A stretch of 33,401 bases of DNA from Armatimonadota bacterium (GCA_018268335.1 JAFDWT010000034.1:1-33401); one strand, 5' to 3'. Positions 1 through 8,226 are shown, counted from the first letter of the stretch. Numbers and translations are program-made. Notes: generated by a model not told the origin, from the sequence alone.

Positions 1-3
1 TCT

Positions 4-29
4 GGGGTCTGGGGTCTGGGGTCTCGGGG
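4..29 (+). repeat. G-quadruplex-capable tandem repeat
   Basis: Three copies of the 7-mer TCTGGGG run from position 1, followed by TCTCGGGG. The result is four runs of four G separated by loops of 3, 3 and 4 nt, a textbook G-quadruplex motif. A related array lies at 26666-26704, so this looks like a dispersed intergenic repeat rather than chance. Its function is unknown. It sits about 65 nt upstream of the TPR-thioredoxin gene. Confidence 0.75.
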
Positions 30-92
30 TTCGGAGGCTTGAGACAAGCAATTGGTGGGGGACTCCGCGCTAGACTCCGCTAGAGATTTGCG

Positions 93-2267
93 ATGAAGCC
101 TTTCCCACTGCTCCTTTGTTTGGCGTTGAGTGCTGTTTGCCTTGCTGACGACGGCAAGAACGGCCATTCGCATTACGGCCCGGCGTTTGACGCTGGGCTT
201 CGTGGTAAGCCTTGGGTGATCGAGGGGGCGGGGAACGCGCATCTGCCGATCACGGCGAAGAACGCCGAGGTGCAGAAGTGGTTTGACCAGGGCATCAACC
301 TGATGCACAGCTTCTGGTTCGAGGAGGCCGAGCGGACGTTCCGCTGGTGCAACAAGCTGGACCCAGAGAACCCGATGCCCTACTTCGGCATGGCGATGAC
401 GGGCCTGAACTGGTTCACGATCAAGGGGATCAACGGTGACGACCTGAAGCGCTACCGGACGTTCTTGACAGAGGCGGTCAAGCGCAAGGCGAAGGCCAGC
501 GAGCGCGAGCGGATGTATATCGAGGCTTGGGAGGCTTGTACTGAGCCGGGAGTCGATGTCGAAAAGACCATCGTCCGCAAGCTGCAGGATTTGTGCGTCA
601 GGTTTCCGGACGAAATCGAGGCGAAGGCGTTTTTGGGGCTCTATAGCATCGGTCAAGGGAGCGCCTTGGCCAATGACGCGCTGCTGGCGCAGGTGCTGAA
701 GGCGAACCCGATGCACCCCGGCGCGCACCATGCGATGATCCACAACTGGGACGGCGTCGACCCCTGGAAGGCACTGGACAGCTGCGAACTTTATGGCAAA
801 TCGGCGCCAGGGATCGGGCACGCGCTGCATATGCCGGGGCACATCTACACGAAGGTCGGGATGTGGCACGAGGCGGCGATCGCCATGGACAGCGCGACAC
901 GGGTCGAGCTGCGGTACATGAACGAGCGGTTCAAGCTGCCCTACGAGCTTTGGAACTTCGTCCATAACCGGGACTATCTTTGCTACATCCAGGAACAGTT
1001 GGGGCGGGGCGAGGAGAGCATCCAGGGTGCGATCGATTTGTCCAACACGCCGACGGATCCGACGACGGCGGGGAGCGGAGGCTCTTACCCACGAGAGCTG
1101 GCTTTAATCCGGGCTCTGGTCAAGTTCGAGCGGTGGGGCCAGATTTTGGACGGTAAGACGCTGACCGACACGTCGAACCCGCTTTCGGTGCAGATGCGAC
1201 AGGACGCCGAGGCTTTGGCTTTGGTGGCTACTGGCAAGCTGGTCGAGGCGACTGAGAAGATCAAGACCGTCCGCGAGGCGAACGCAAAGACTATGGCCGA
1301 GGCCATTGCCAAGGACCCCGGCCATGCGGACAACATCAAGAAGCAGTTCGACGACCCGCTCGTGCAAGTGGCAGAGGCATGGCTGAAGATCGCGAAGGGC
1401 GACCGGATCGGTGGTATCCAGGGCCTTCTTGCGGTCGCCGACGCCACTTCTAAGGCCCTCAAGGCCGGAGACCTGCCCAATGATCCTCCGTTCCTTCCCT
1501 GGCCCGTCATGCGGCTGGTCGGCGACGCTTTCTACGCGGGCCAGGATTACCGTGCGGCGGTCGAGGCCTACAATAAGGCGCTTGCCGACGAGGTCAACGA
1601 CGGTTGGTGCTTGGCGGGCCTGGCCAAGTCGTGGTCGGCGCTCGGGGACAAGGCCAAGGCGAGCGACTATGCTGGCCAGCTCTTGGCGGTATGGGACGGC
1701 GCGGACAAGGGGATCCGGGTCATGGACGAAGTCAAAGCCCTGAATCTGAACGCCAAGCCGCATTCGATCACCCGTCGGCCCGAGCGCAAGTACGACCCGG
1801 CAGCTCTGGACAAGCTGGGGCCGTCCAACTGGCGGCCGTTCGTGCCGCCGAGCCTCCAGTGCGTGGACCCCGACAACAAGCCGGTCGATCTGGCCAACTA
1901 CAAGGGCAAGAACGTCGTGCTGGTTTTCTATCTCAGTGACGAATGCGTCCACTGCACGGAGCAACTCCGGAAGCTCAGCGAGAAGTCGGGCGACTTCGCC
2001 AAGAGCGACACGGTGATCCTCGCGGTCAGCGGCGACAGTCCGGCTAAGAACAAGACGAATGCTCTTGCCTCGCTGGGCATGACGTTGCTCTCCGACACGG
2101 GCCACGTCAACGCGAGGAAGTTCGCGTCGTACGACGACTTTGAGGACCTTGAGCTCCACTCGACCATGCTCATCGACAAGCAAGGCCGGGTGCGCTGGAA
2201 GCACACGGGCGGCGATCCATTTACTAATGTGGACTTCTTGCTCTCTGAGATCGGAAGGTGGAAATAG
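93..2267 (+). CDS. Secreted TPR protein with C-terminal thioredoxin-like (AhpC/TSA) domain
   Basis: The 724-residue protein begins with a Sec-type signal peptide (basic start, hydrophobic core, cleavage near LADD around residue 20). Residues about 55-560 are helical and TPR-like, with periodic alanines and aromatics. Residues about 595-720 form a peroxiredoxin/thioredoxin-fold domain with a CVHC pair at residues 618-621 and the typical late segment STMLIDKQGRVRWKH. The CxxC suggests thiol-disulfide or peroxide chemistry outside the cytoplasm; the TPR part probably binds a partner protein. No Shine-Dalgarno sequence precedes the ATG. A TAGACT hexamer at 71-76 could be its -10, giving a leader of about 10 nt. 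The substrate is unknown, and the architecture is seen directly while the redox role is inferred. Confidence 0.8.
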   Translation: MKPFPLLLCLALSAVCLADDGKNGHSHYGPAFDAGLRGKPWVIEGAGNAHLPITAKNAEVQKWFDQGINLMHSFWFEEAERTFRWCNKLDPENPMPYFGMAMTGLNWFTIKGINGDDLKRYRTFLTEAVKRKAKASERERMYIEAWEACTEPGVDVEKTIVRKLQDLCVRFPDEIEAKAFLGLYSIGQGSALANDALLAQVLKANPMHPGAHHAMIHNWDGVDPWKALDSCELYGKSAPGIGHALHMPGHIYTKVGMWHEAAIAMDSATRVELRYMNERFKLPYELWNFVHNRDYLCYIQEQLGRGEESIQGAIDLSNTPTDPTTAGSGGSYPRELALIRALVKFERWGQILDGKTLTDTSNPLSVQMRQDAEALALVATGKLVEATEKIKTVREANAKTMAEAIAKDPGHADNIKKQFDDPLVQVAEAWLKIAKGDRIGGIQGLLAVADATSKALKAGDLPNDPPFLPWPVMRLVGDAFYAGQDYRAAVEAYNKALADEVNDGWCLAGLAKSWSALGDKAKASDYAGQLLAVWDGADKGIRVMDEVKALNLNAKPHSITRRPERKYDPAALDKLGPSNWRPFVPPSLQCVDPDNKPVDLANYKGKNVVLVFYLSDECVHCTEQLRKLSEKSGDFAKSDTVILAVSGDSPAKNKTNALASLGMTLLSDTGHVNARKFASYDDFEDLELHSTMLIDKQGRVRWKHTGGDPFTNVDFLLSEIGRWK

Positions 2268-2306
2268 ACCCTGGCACGACAAGTCCATGGTGGAAAGGTG
2301 GAAATC

Positions 2307-2555
2307 ATGGCTCTGAACATCAAGAACGAGGAAGCACACCGATTGGCAACAGAAATTGCCTTGGAAACTGGAGTCAGCCTCACAGAGGCAGTCATTCTGG
2401 CACTACGGGAAAAGCGAGAAAGGCTGGTGGACAAGCAAGCCCGATACAAGGCGTTACGGGCTATTGCATTGGACTGTGCAGCTCGGTTTTCGCCCGAAGA
2501 ACTATCTCTGACCCATGGCGACTTACTCTATGGCGAGATGGGGCTCCCTCGGTGA
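2307..2555 (+). CDS. vapB: VapB-family antitoxin
   Basis: This small 82-residue protein starts MALNIKNEEAHRLATEIA and continues GVSLTEAVILALREKRERL, the pattern of the Rv0623-like VapB antitoxins (PSK transcription-factor family). In that family the N-terminal part binds DNA as a ribbon-helix-helix dimer and the C-terminal part blocks the toxin. The ATG at 2307 is preferred over the in-frame GTG at 2298 because a purine-rich GGAAAGGTGGA lies just before it and family members begin MAL-I. The stop codon overlaps the start of the toxin gene (GTGA, 2552-2555), the tight translational coupling typical of type II toxin-antitoxin operons. The pair probably represses its own promoter, which would lie in the end of the upstream gene. 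Confidence 0.85.
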   Translation: MALNIKNEEAHRLATEIALETGVSLTEAVILALREKRERLVDKQARYKALRAIALDCAARFSPEELSLTHGDLLYGEMGLPR

Positions 2556-2953
2556 TCATAGACACTTCGGCTCTCATCGCCATCTTGCGAGCTGAGCCGG
2601 ATATGGACGACCTCTTGTGGGTACTTAATGCTGAGGATGGCCCTGTCCGTATTTCGGCGGGCAATCTGTTAGAGGCCGCCATCGTTGTTGACGGGAAACG
2701 GGATCCTGTCGTCAGCAGAGACTTCGACCTCTTTTTGGAAACCAGGCCGATCGAAGTTGAACCGTTCACCGCCAAGCAGGCTGCAATCGCCCGCCAAGCG
2801 TACCGGGACTTTGGCAAAGGCTCTGGACACTCAGCACAGCTGAACATGGGCGACTGTTTCGCCTACGCTTTGTCCAAAGACAAGGGCGAGCCGCTGCTGT
2901 ATAAGGGAGATGCCTTCTCCCACACGGACGTACGACCAGCCCTTCAGCGCTAG
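2552..2953 (+). CDS. vapC: VapC-family PIN-domain toxin (ribonuclease)
   Basis: The 133-residue product reads VIIDTSALIAILRAEPD at its N terminus, the PIN-domain hallmark. The acidic residues expected to bind Mg2+ are present: D4, E41 (NLLEAA), D101 (NMGDCFAYA) and D120 (KGDAF), with HTDV nearby. VapC toxins cleave specific RNAs, usually tRNAs or rRNA, when released from VapB. The GTG start at 2552 overlaps the vapB stop by 4 nt; no better in-frame start lies downstream before the catalytic Asp. Its TAG stop overlaps the stop of the convergent cydB gene through the palindrome CTAG. All key residues are intact, so the toxin is predicted to be active. The RNA target cannot be read from the sequence. 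Confidence 0.88.
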   Translation: MIIDTSALIAILRAEPDMDDLLWVLNAEDGPVRISAGNLLEAAIVVDGKRDPVVSRDFDLFLETRPIEVEPFTAKQAAIARQAYRDFGKGSGHSAQLNMGDCFAYALSKDKGEPLLYKGDAFSHTDVRPALQR

Positions 2954-3990
2954 TGTCCGTAGTCGTCGGCGGTGGTCTTTCCCCCAAATGTCTTGAACAG
3001 GTACACGAAGTATCCGCCCGCCAGGGCGAAGCCGATTACCCAGACTACGGCGCCGACGTTCATTGAGAGGCTGCTGGTGTGGGCGTTCATGGCCGTGATG
3101 CTGAACTGCGGGTCGATCGTCGACCGCAGCATCACTGGGAAGACCGCCGCTGCCGTCGAGGCCAGCATGGCGACAATGAACAGCGCCGATGCGACGAACG
3201 GGGCCACCGGCTTCTTTTGCGTCAGTCCGACTTTGACCATGCCGAGGGCGATGACGAATCCGATGGCCAAGACAAGGGACAGTGGCCGATGGACGACCTG
3301 GTCGAACATGTCGGGCCGGACGGCAGCGGTGGCGAACGTGGCGAGAAGACCGACGACGACAACACCCAGCCAGGCCGTCTCGGCCGCCTTGGTGCAGCGC
3401 TCGGCAACGGGGCCTTCGAGCTTCATGCGGAGGAAGAGGGCGCCGTGCATGGCTAGGACGACCAGGGCGAAGACGCCGATGACGACGGTGAACCAGTCGA
3501 GCACGCCAGGGTGCGCTCCCGGGGTGAAGTCGGTGAAGAGCGGGCCGGTGAAGTAGCCGGTCTGGTCGAGCGGCACGCCGCGGACGACGTTGCCGAGCGC
3601 AGCGCCGAGCACGATGGCCATGAGTGCCGAGGCGACGAACAACGTGCCGTCCCAGAAGGAGCGCCACAGGCCCGACTCCTCTTTGTTACGAAACTCGATG
3701 GACAGGCCACGGAGCATGAGTAGCCAGAGCACCATTGTCAACGGCAGGTAGAAGCCACTGAACCCGGCCGCGTAGGCGGCTGGAAAGGCGAAGAACAGCG
3801 CGCCGCCGCCTGCCAGGAGCCAGACTTCGTTGCCGTCCCAGAAGGGGCCGATGGCGGCGAGCACCGACTTGCGTTCGTCGTCCGTTTTGGCGACGAACAA
3901 GTGCAGGACGCCAGCGCCGAAATCGAATCCGTCCAAGACGACGTAAACGGCGACCATGACCGAGACGATCCAGAACCAGAGGGTTTCCAT
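2950..3990 (-). CDS. cydB: Cytochrome bd ubiquinol oxidase subunit II
   Basis: The 346-residue, multi-spanning membrane protein carries the CydB signature GPFWDGNEVWLLAGGGALF near residues 48-66 and the typical start METLWFWIVSVMVAVYVVLDGFDFG. Cytochrome bd oxidises quinol and reduces oxygen to water with high oxygen affinity, contributing to the proton gradient without pumping. CydB supports the haem-bearing CydA subunit. The gene lies 15 nt downstream of cydA in the same direction, so the two form an operon. Its length matches the family. No small third subunit (CydX) and no cydCD assembly transporter is seen next to it. The 3' end overlaps convergent vapC by 4 nt. Confidence 0.96.
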   Translation of the reverse strand: METLWFWIVSVMVAVYVVLDGFDFGAGVLHLFVAKTDDERKSVLAAIGPFWDGNEVWLLAGGGALFFAFPAAYAAGFSGFYLPLTMVLWLLMLRGLSIEFRNKEESGLWRSFWDGTLFVASALMAIVLGAALGNVVRGVPLDQTGYFTGPLFTDFTPGAHPGVLDWFTVVIGVFALVVLAMHGALFLRMKLEGPVAERCTKAAETAWLGVVVVGLLATFATAAVRPDMFDQVVHRPLSLVLAIGFVIALGMVKVGLTQKKPVAPFVASALFIVAMLASTAAAVFPVMLRSTIDPQFSITAMNAHTSSLSMNVGAVVWVIGFALAGGYFVYLFKTFGGKTTADDYGH

Positions 3991-4005
3991 GGCTTGCTCC
4001 TTGAG

Positions 4006-5349
4006 TTAGGCGGCCGCCTCCGTCGCGGCTGGCAGTGGGTCGGGGCCCTTGCTGACGATCTTGTAGACGAGATACAGGAACAGCAGGCCGATCATCAGGT
4101 ACATGCCCAAGAACCCGAGCATGGTGAACACCACGTTGCCTCCACTGACTGAAGGCGAAGCGCTGTGGACAGTGCGCAAGAGTCCATAGACTGTCCACGG
4201 TTGGCGGCCGAGTTCGGCGGTCAGCCAACCCATCGTCGTGGCGATGTAGGGGAACGGGAAGGCGAACATGAGGATCCAGAGCAACGGCTTGCTGCCTTCC
4301 AGCTTTTTGCGCTGGAGGGCGACCGTCGAGATTCCCATGAGGAGGAGCATCACTGTCCCCAAGCCGGCCATCACGTGGTAGCAGAAGTAGAGGAACTCGA
4401 TGTTGTCAGGCAGTTGGTCGGGCGGAAACTCGTCCATTCCCTTCACCACCGCTTGCTGGTGGCCGTAGATCAGATAGCTGAGCACGCCGGGGACGCGGAG
4501 GGGGTTGTCGAGCTTTTTGGCTTTCACGTCTGGTTGGCCAATAAGGACGATGTCGGCATTGCCCTGGGAGGAGAACTGTCCTTCCATCGCAGCCAGTGCG
4601 GCCGGCTGTTTGGCCGCCACGATCTTGCTCTGCTGGTCGCCGGTCGGAAAGATGATCAGCACGCAGGAGACAACACCGACAATGATTGCCGTCCGCATGG
4701 ACTGGCGGGCCATCTCGACGTGCTTGCCCTGAATGAGATAGAGCGCCGAGACGGCCATGACGACGAAGCAGGCGGTGATGACCGACGAGACCATATTGTG
4801 CGGGTATTGCACCAGCGCCCAAGGGTTGAAGACGAACGCGGCCGGGTCGCTGAGCTGCAGCTTGCCGTCGGGCAACATCGAGTAGCCGACGGGGTTCTGC
4901 ATGAAGGCGTTGGTGGCGATGATAAAGTAGCCGGACAGCCACGAGCCGACAAAGACCATGAACGAGGCAAGTAGGTGGGCCTTGGGCGAGAGCTTCTTCT
5001 CGCCATACAGGAACAAGCCGAGGAAGACGGACTCGGCAAAGAAAGCGAACATGCCTTCCATTGCCAGGGTCAGGCCGATGACTCCGCCGGCGAAGTTGGA
5101 GAAGTGCGCCCAGTTGGTGCCGAACTGAAACTCGAGCGGGATGCCGGTGACCACGCCGACGGCGAAGTTGACGCCGAATATCTTGGCCCAGAATCGGGCG
5201 GCGCTAGCGCTGGCTTCGTCTCCGGTGCGATAGGCGCGCAGCTTGAGTAGGAAGATCAGGAACGCGAGGCCCATTGTGAGGGCTGGGAAGAGATAGTGGA
5301 AGGTGGAAAGGAGTCCGAATTGGAACCTTGACCACGTGACCGCATCCAT
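4006..5349 (-). CDS. cydA: Cytochrome bd ubiquinol oxidase subunit I
   Basis: The 447-residue membrane subunit carries the haems. By comparison with characterised CydA proteins, the ligands and proton-path residues are visible: H18 (STFHYLFPAL, haem b595), H184 (QYPHN) and M373 (TMGWL) as the haem b558 pair, E98 and E106 in AMEGMFAFFAES, and the GRQPW motif at 381-385. The segment between about 240 and 320 corresponds to the Q loop and is of the short type. The product works with CydB as a high-affinity terminal oxidase for low-oxygen respiration. The ATG at 5349 gives a normal N terminus. A sigma70-like promoter with an overlapping inverted repeat lies about 50 nt upstream, consistent with oxygen or redox control. 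Confidence 0.96.
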   Translation of the reverse strand: MDAVTWSRFQFGLLSTFHYLFPALTMGLAFLIFLLKLRAYRTGDEASASAARFWAKIFGVNFAVGVVTGIPLEFQFGTNWAHFSNFAGGVIGLTLAMEGMFAFFAESVFLGLFLYGEKKLSPKAHLLASFMVFVGSWLSGYFIIATNAFMQNPVGYSMLPDGKLQLSDPAAFVFNPWALVQYPHNMVSSVITACFVVMAVSALYLIQGKHVEMARQSMRTAIIVGVVSCVLIIFPTGDQQSKIVAAKQPAALAAMEGQFSSQGNADIVLIGQPDVKAKKLDNPLRVPGVLSYLIYGHQQAVVKGMDEFPPDQLPDNIEFLYFCYHVMAGLGTVMLLLMGISTVALQRKKLEGSKPLLWILMFAFPFPYIATTMGWLTAELGRQPWTVYGLLRTVHSASPSVSGGNVVFTMLGFLGMYLMIGLLFLYLVYKIVSKGPDPLPAATEAAA

Positions 5350-5398
5350 GGTTGGCCTGTAGTTAACCTCTGCCGACGGCCTTGATTTGAGTTCGGGG

Positions 5399-5428
5399 AC
5401 TATTGGCTAAGTTGACTGGTTTGTCAAC
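5399..5428 (-). promoter_or_regulatory. Probable cydAB promoter with overlapping inverted repeat
   Basis: On the minus strand, TTGACA (5427-5422) and AATAGT (5404-5399) are separated by exactly 17 nt, a good sigma70-type -35/-10 pair. A perfect inverted repeat, GTTGAC at 5411-5416 and GTCAAC at 5423-5428 with a 6-nt spacer, covers the -35 and part of the spacer. That is where a repressor site would be expected. It is not a standard FNR (TTGAT-N4-ATCAA) or Rex box. The predicted leader is about 43 nt. Confidence 0.6.
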
Positions 5429-5481
5429 ATTCCTGTGCGGGATGAATCTTTACAGTATTGAATAAGTTTCAAGGCATAAGT

Positions 5482-5525
5482 CGTTGCGCGGGCAATTGAC
5501 TTGAAATGCCCCGTAGACCGCAACG
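5482..5525 (+). other. Intergenic imperfect two-helix hairpin
   Basis: CGTTGCG (5482-5488) pairs perfectly with CGCAACG (5519-5525), and inside it GGGCA (5490-5494) pairs with TGCCC (5507-5511) around a 12-nt loop. The element lies between divergent cydA and the secreted protein gene at 5607. It could be part of a 5' leader or a protein-binding site. No known riboswitch is recognised. Confidence 0.35.
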
Positions 5526-5606
5526 CCCAGTGCTGACTAGGGGCAATGTTGGGACTGGCAGTAACAGAGCCCGGGCCTCCCCCGTCTGAGGCACCAGGTG
5601 GGCAAC

Positions 5607-7394
5607 ATGGGTTTCAAAGCGTCTTGTTTCGTGGTCGTCGCCGTCTGTGTGGGTTCGTTGGCACTAGCTCAGGGTGGTGGTGGCGGATTTGGTGGTGGCC
5701 TCGGAGGCTTCCAGGGCGGCCAAGGAGGCCGGGGTGGTCAGGACGGCACCGCCCGCAACGGGCAGAGGTTGGACGAACAGATCGCCCAATACCTATCGGG
5801 CCCGGAACACGAGCACATCCTGACACCCGGCGACTTCACCGACTGGCCGCTCAAGCTGGAAGAAGGCCAGGTCGTCATCGCCGAAGCGAGCAGCATTGCC
5901 TTCGACCCCGCCCTCGAAGTGGTCGACAGCAAAGGCAAAGTGCTGGCCAGCAACGACGACCGGTATCCTGGTGACCAGCGCCCGCTCCTGCTGTGGCGGT
6001 GCCCAGCTAAGGGCGAATACAGCCTGCACGGCCGGTGTTTCCGCGACAAGTCGGGCGGGCAATACAAGCTACGGTTTGAGGTCTTTGACACGGTCGACGC
6101 CCCCGTGGGGCAGGTGGTGGAGAAGAAGCTCGCCACCGAGCACCCTGTTCTTGTCCGCGTACCACTGAAGCGGGGCCAGATTGTCGAGGGGATCGACTTG
6201 CCACAAGACGGCCAGGATCGCTTCCACCTGCGGTTTTATGACGTGATTTCGCCCTGCGGACTTCCCGACCTTGACCTCCTGCGCACGTTTCAGCCAACGC
6301 TAGGCGATACTTCCCTGCTGGCCGTCGCCGATGGCGACTACTACTTCCTTGGCAACACAGTACCGACCAAGGGCACGATCAAGATCCAGGTCGTCGAGCA
6401 CAAGCCGATGGCGGTGAAACCAGAGTCTCGCGCAAAGACAGTTGCACCATCCAAGGCGCCGGTGGACATTTGGACGTTCACAGCCAAGGCGGGCGAGTAC
6501 TTGCAAGTCCGCACGCCCGAGCTGGCCCCCTACTCACAATCGACAATTGAACCGCAACCAGAGATGCCTGAGGCTCCCAAGAAGGCGGACGACTGGAGCG
6601 CGTTCTATCCCGAAGTGCCCGACCCCAAGAAAGACCGGTCACCGGCCTTCTATTCGATACGAGGACGTGCGAGAGACGTCCGGCTGACCAACTTCAAGGT
6701 CAACAAAGACACGACATTCTGGGTCGTGACTCGGCCCCAGCGGCAAGGGGAGATCAATTACAGCCTGCAAATCGTGCCGCTGGCCAAGCCATTGCCGGAC
6801 GCGAATGCGACCCGGGGCCAGTTGCGCATCGGCGATGCCGACTTCTGGTCCTTCGAAGGCCAAGTCGGCGACGTTGTGGTCTTGGAGACGCAATGCAAGG
6901 ACTTTTATTCGATGGCCCGACTGGTCGACAGTGACTCCAGAGAACTCGCCAAGATGGTCTCTCCTATCGACGGCGACCGGGCCTCGACGACGGTCATCTT
7001 GCGCAAGACTGGCATCAACTTGCTGGAAGTTTCGAGCCCGGGCGAGGGCGGCGGCGGTGAGTATGCGGTGACGCGCAAGCTGGTGCCGCCGCAGGTTTTC
7101 GACGTCTCCAAACCGGCGGCCGGAGAGCTAGACGGGAACAAGGTGCAGGTCTGGAAGTTCGTCGCCAAGCCAGGGGAGCCACTCTTGGTCAAGTGGGACA
7201 TTTCCAATCCGGCGGTGCGACTCCGTGCCTTGGACGAGGCCGGACACGACGTGGGCTTTCCCTTGCAAAGGGTGAACGACAACAAGTGGTATGGCGTGCT
7301 GACTGTCGACAAGGAACGCACGTTTATTGTCGTCGTCGAGGGCGCAGGGCCGAAGGCAACCTATGCCATGACGCTGTCCGCTTTAGCCAGGTGA
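5607..7394 (+). CDS. Secreted protein with glycine-rich linker and PPC-like beta domains; function unknown
   Basis: The 595-residue product has a signal peptide ending near ALAQ (about residue 22), then a glycine/glutamine-rich linker to about residue 48. The rest looks like repeated beta-sandwich modules. Phrases such as FDPALEVVDSKGKVLASNDD with YPGDQRPLL, and later DIWTFTAKAGEYLQVRT, FWSFEGQVGDVVVLET and VWKFVAKPGEPLLVKWD, match the pre-peptidase C-terminal (PPC) style of domain. Similar modules occur in large secreted proteins of planctomycetes and armatimonads and are usually accessory rather than catalytic. The ATG at 5607 is chosen over the GTG at 5598 because AGGTGG lies 5 nt upstream of it. 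No protease catalytic motif is seen. The role is unknown. Confidence 0.7.
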   Translation: MGFKASCFVVVAVCVGSLALAQGGGGGFGGGLGGFQGGQGGRGGQDGTARNGQRLDEQIAQYLSGPEHEHILTPGDFTDWPLKLEEGQVVIAEASSIAFDPALEVVDSKGKVLASNDDRYPGDQRPLLLWRCPAKGEYSLHGRCFRDKSGGQYKLRFEVFDTVDAPVGQVVEKKLATEHPVLVRVPLKRGQIVEGIDLPQDGQDRFHLRFYDVISPCGLPDLDLLRTFQPTLGDTSLLAVADGDYYFLGNTVPTKGTIKIQVVEHKPMAVKPESRAKTVAPSKAPVDIWTFTAKAGEYLQVRTPELAPYSQSTIEPQPEMPEAPKKADDWSAFYPEVPDPKKDRSPAFYSIRGRARDVRLTNFKVNKDTTFWVVTRPQRQGEINYSLQIVPLAKPLPDANATRGQLRIGDADFWSFEGQVGDVVVLETQCKDFYSMARLVDSDSRELAKMVSPIDGDRASTTVILRKTGINLLEVSSPGEGGGGEYAVTRKLVPPQVFDVSKPAAGELDGNKVQVWKFVAKPGEPLLVKWDISNPAVRLRALDEAGHDVGFPLQRVNDNKWYGVLTVDKERTFIVVVEGAGPKATYAMTLSALAR

Positions 7395-7404
7395 GAACAA
7401 GAAG

Positions 7405-7432
7405 GGTGGGCGGTCGTTGGCGACCGCCCACC
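7405..7432. terminator. Strong bidirectional hairpin between convergent genes
   Basis: GGTGGGCGGTCG (7405-7416) and CGACCGCCCACC (7421-7432) form a perfect 12-bp GC-rich stem with a TTGG loop. It lies 10 nt after the stop of the upstream gene and 22 nt beyond the end of the PEP-CTERM gene on the other strand. No T-tract follows on either side, so it may act as a transcription stop or an RNA 3'-end protector rather than a classical intrinsic terminator. Confidence 0.6.
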
Positions 7433-7454
7433 TCAGGATGGACAAGCAAGAAAG

Positions 7455-8171
7455 TCAGCGCGACTTGCGGCGCTTGAGGACTGCTAACAGTCCCCCACCC
7501 AAAACGACCATCGTCGCTGGTTCGGGTACCGCTTTGAAGGCCACGTGGTCGAACATATATCCGTCGGAGAAGCCGTTTGTCCCTGGCGTGTTGTCGCGCA
7601 GAGTGATTGAGTTGATCATGTCGCCGCCACTGGCGTCGATCCGTAAATAGCCTTGGCGGCCGCCGTTGACGACGAAGTTGGGTGCCAGGCTAGACACAAG
7701 TCCCTTAAGTGTCCCGTTGACATATATCTCTGCATCGCGGTCCATTTGCTGGACACTGAAACCGGCGCTTGACGTGCCGCCGGTGAAATAGAACGAGAGG
7801 TTGCCCCAGCTGTTCGACTCACCATAGGAAAACGTCTGGTTCGTGCGGGTGTTGATGACACCGTGCTCGCCGTCCCAAACACCGCCGCCGCCGATGGTGA
7901 ACGCCGTGCCGAAGCCGTCGTCGGAAGGTTTGAAGGTGTTGGGGAGAGTGCTAGTGGGTGCCAGGTTGCCGTTCGGTGAGACGACACCTACTTGGAGGCC
8001 GGACACGAGGTTCACGTCCTCGAAGTTCTCAATTGTATATCCCGCAACGCCGACTGTCGCGTCCGAGGCGCCCCAGGATGCTGGGCCGAACGAAGTGAAC
8101 GTGTAGGAGGCGTTCGCCGATGCGGACGTGGCCAACGCCAATGCCAAAGCCGTCTTTTGATACGTTGTCAT
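7455..8171 (-). CDS. PEP-CTERM sorting domain protein
   Basis: The 238-residue protein starts MTTYQKTALALALATSASA, a signal peptide. It ends with VPEPATMVVLGGGLLAVLKRRKSR split as the PEP motif, a hydrophobic helix and a basic tail, the complete PEP-CTERM signal. Proteins with this tail are exported, cleaved by an exosortase and usually associate with the cell surface or exopolysaccharide. The middle is a beta-rich domain with aromatic and Asn/Gly-rich strands, likely a jelly-roll. The start at 8171 is chosen because AGGAGA lies 9 nt upstream; a longer open frame reaches 8378 but lacks a ribosome site. The divergent regulator at 8275 may control it. No exosortase gene is in the window. Confidence 0.85.
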   Translation of the reverse strand: MTTYQKTALALALATSASANASYTFTSFGPASWGASDATVGVAGYTIENFEDVNLVSGLQVGVVSPNGNLAPTSTLPNTFKPSDDGFGTAFTIGGGGVWDGEHGVINTRTNQTFSYGESNSWGNLSFYFTGGTSSAGFSVQQMDRDAEIYVNGTLKGLVSSLAPNFVVNGGRQGYLRIDASGGDMINSITLRDNTPGTNGFSDGYMFDHVAFKAVPEPATMVVLGGGLLAVLKRRKSR

Positions 8172-8226
8172 ATATATGTGTTCTCCTGTTCCAAATTGCA
8201 AATGCCCGATCAGCAAATGACCACGA

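Noticed and set aside
1104-2339. Long open frame on the minus strand across the TPR-thioredoxin gene
   Set aside because: It is a shadow of the GC-rich plus-strand gene; its translation shows no domain, and the plus-strand product has a signal peptide and redoxin motifs.
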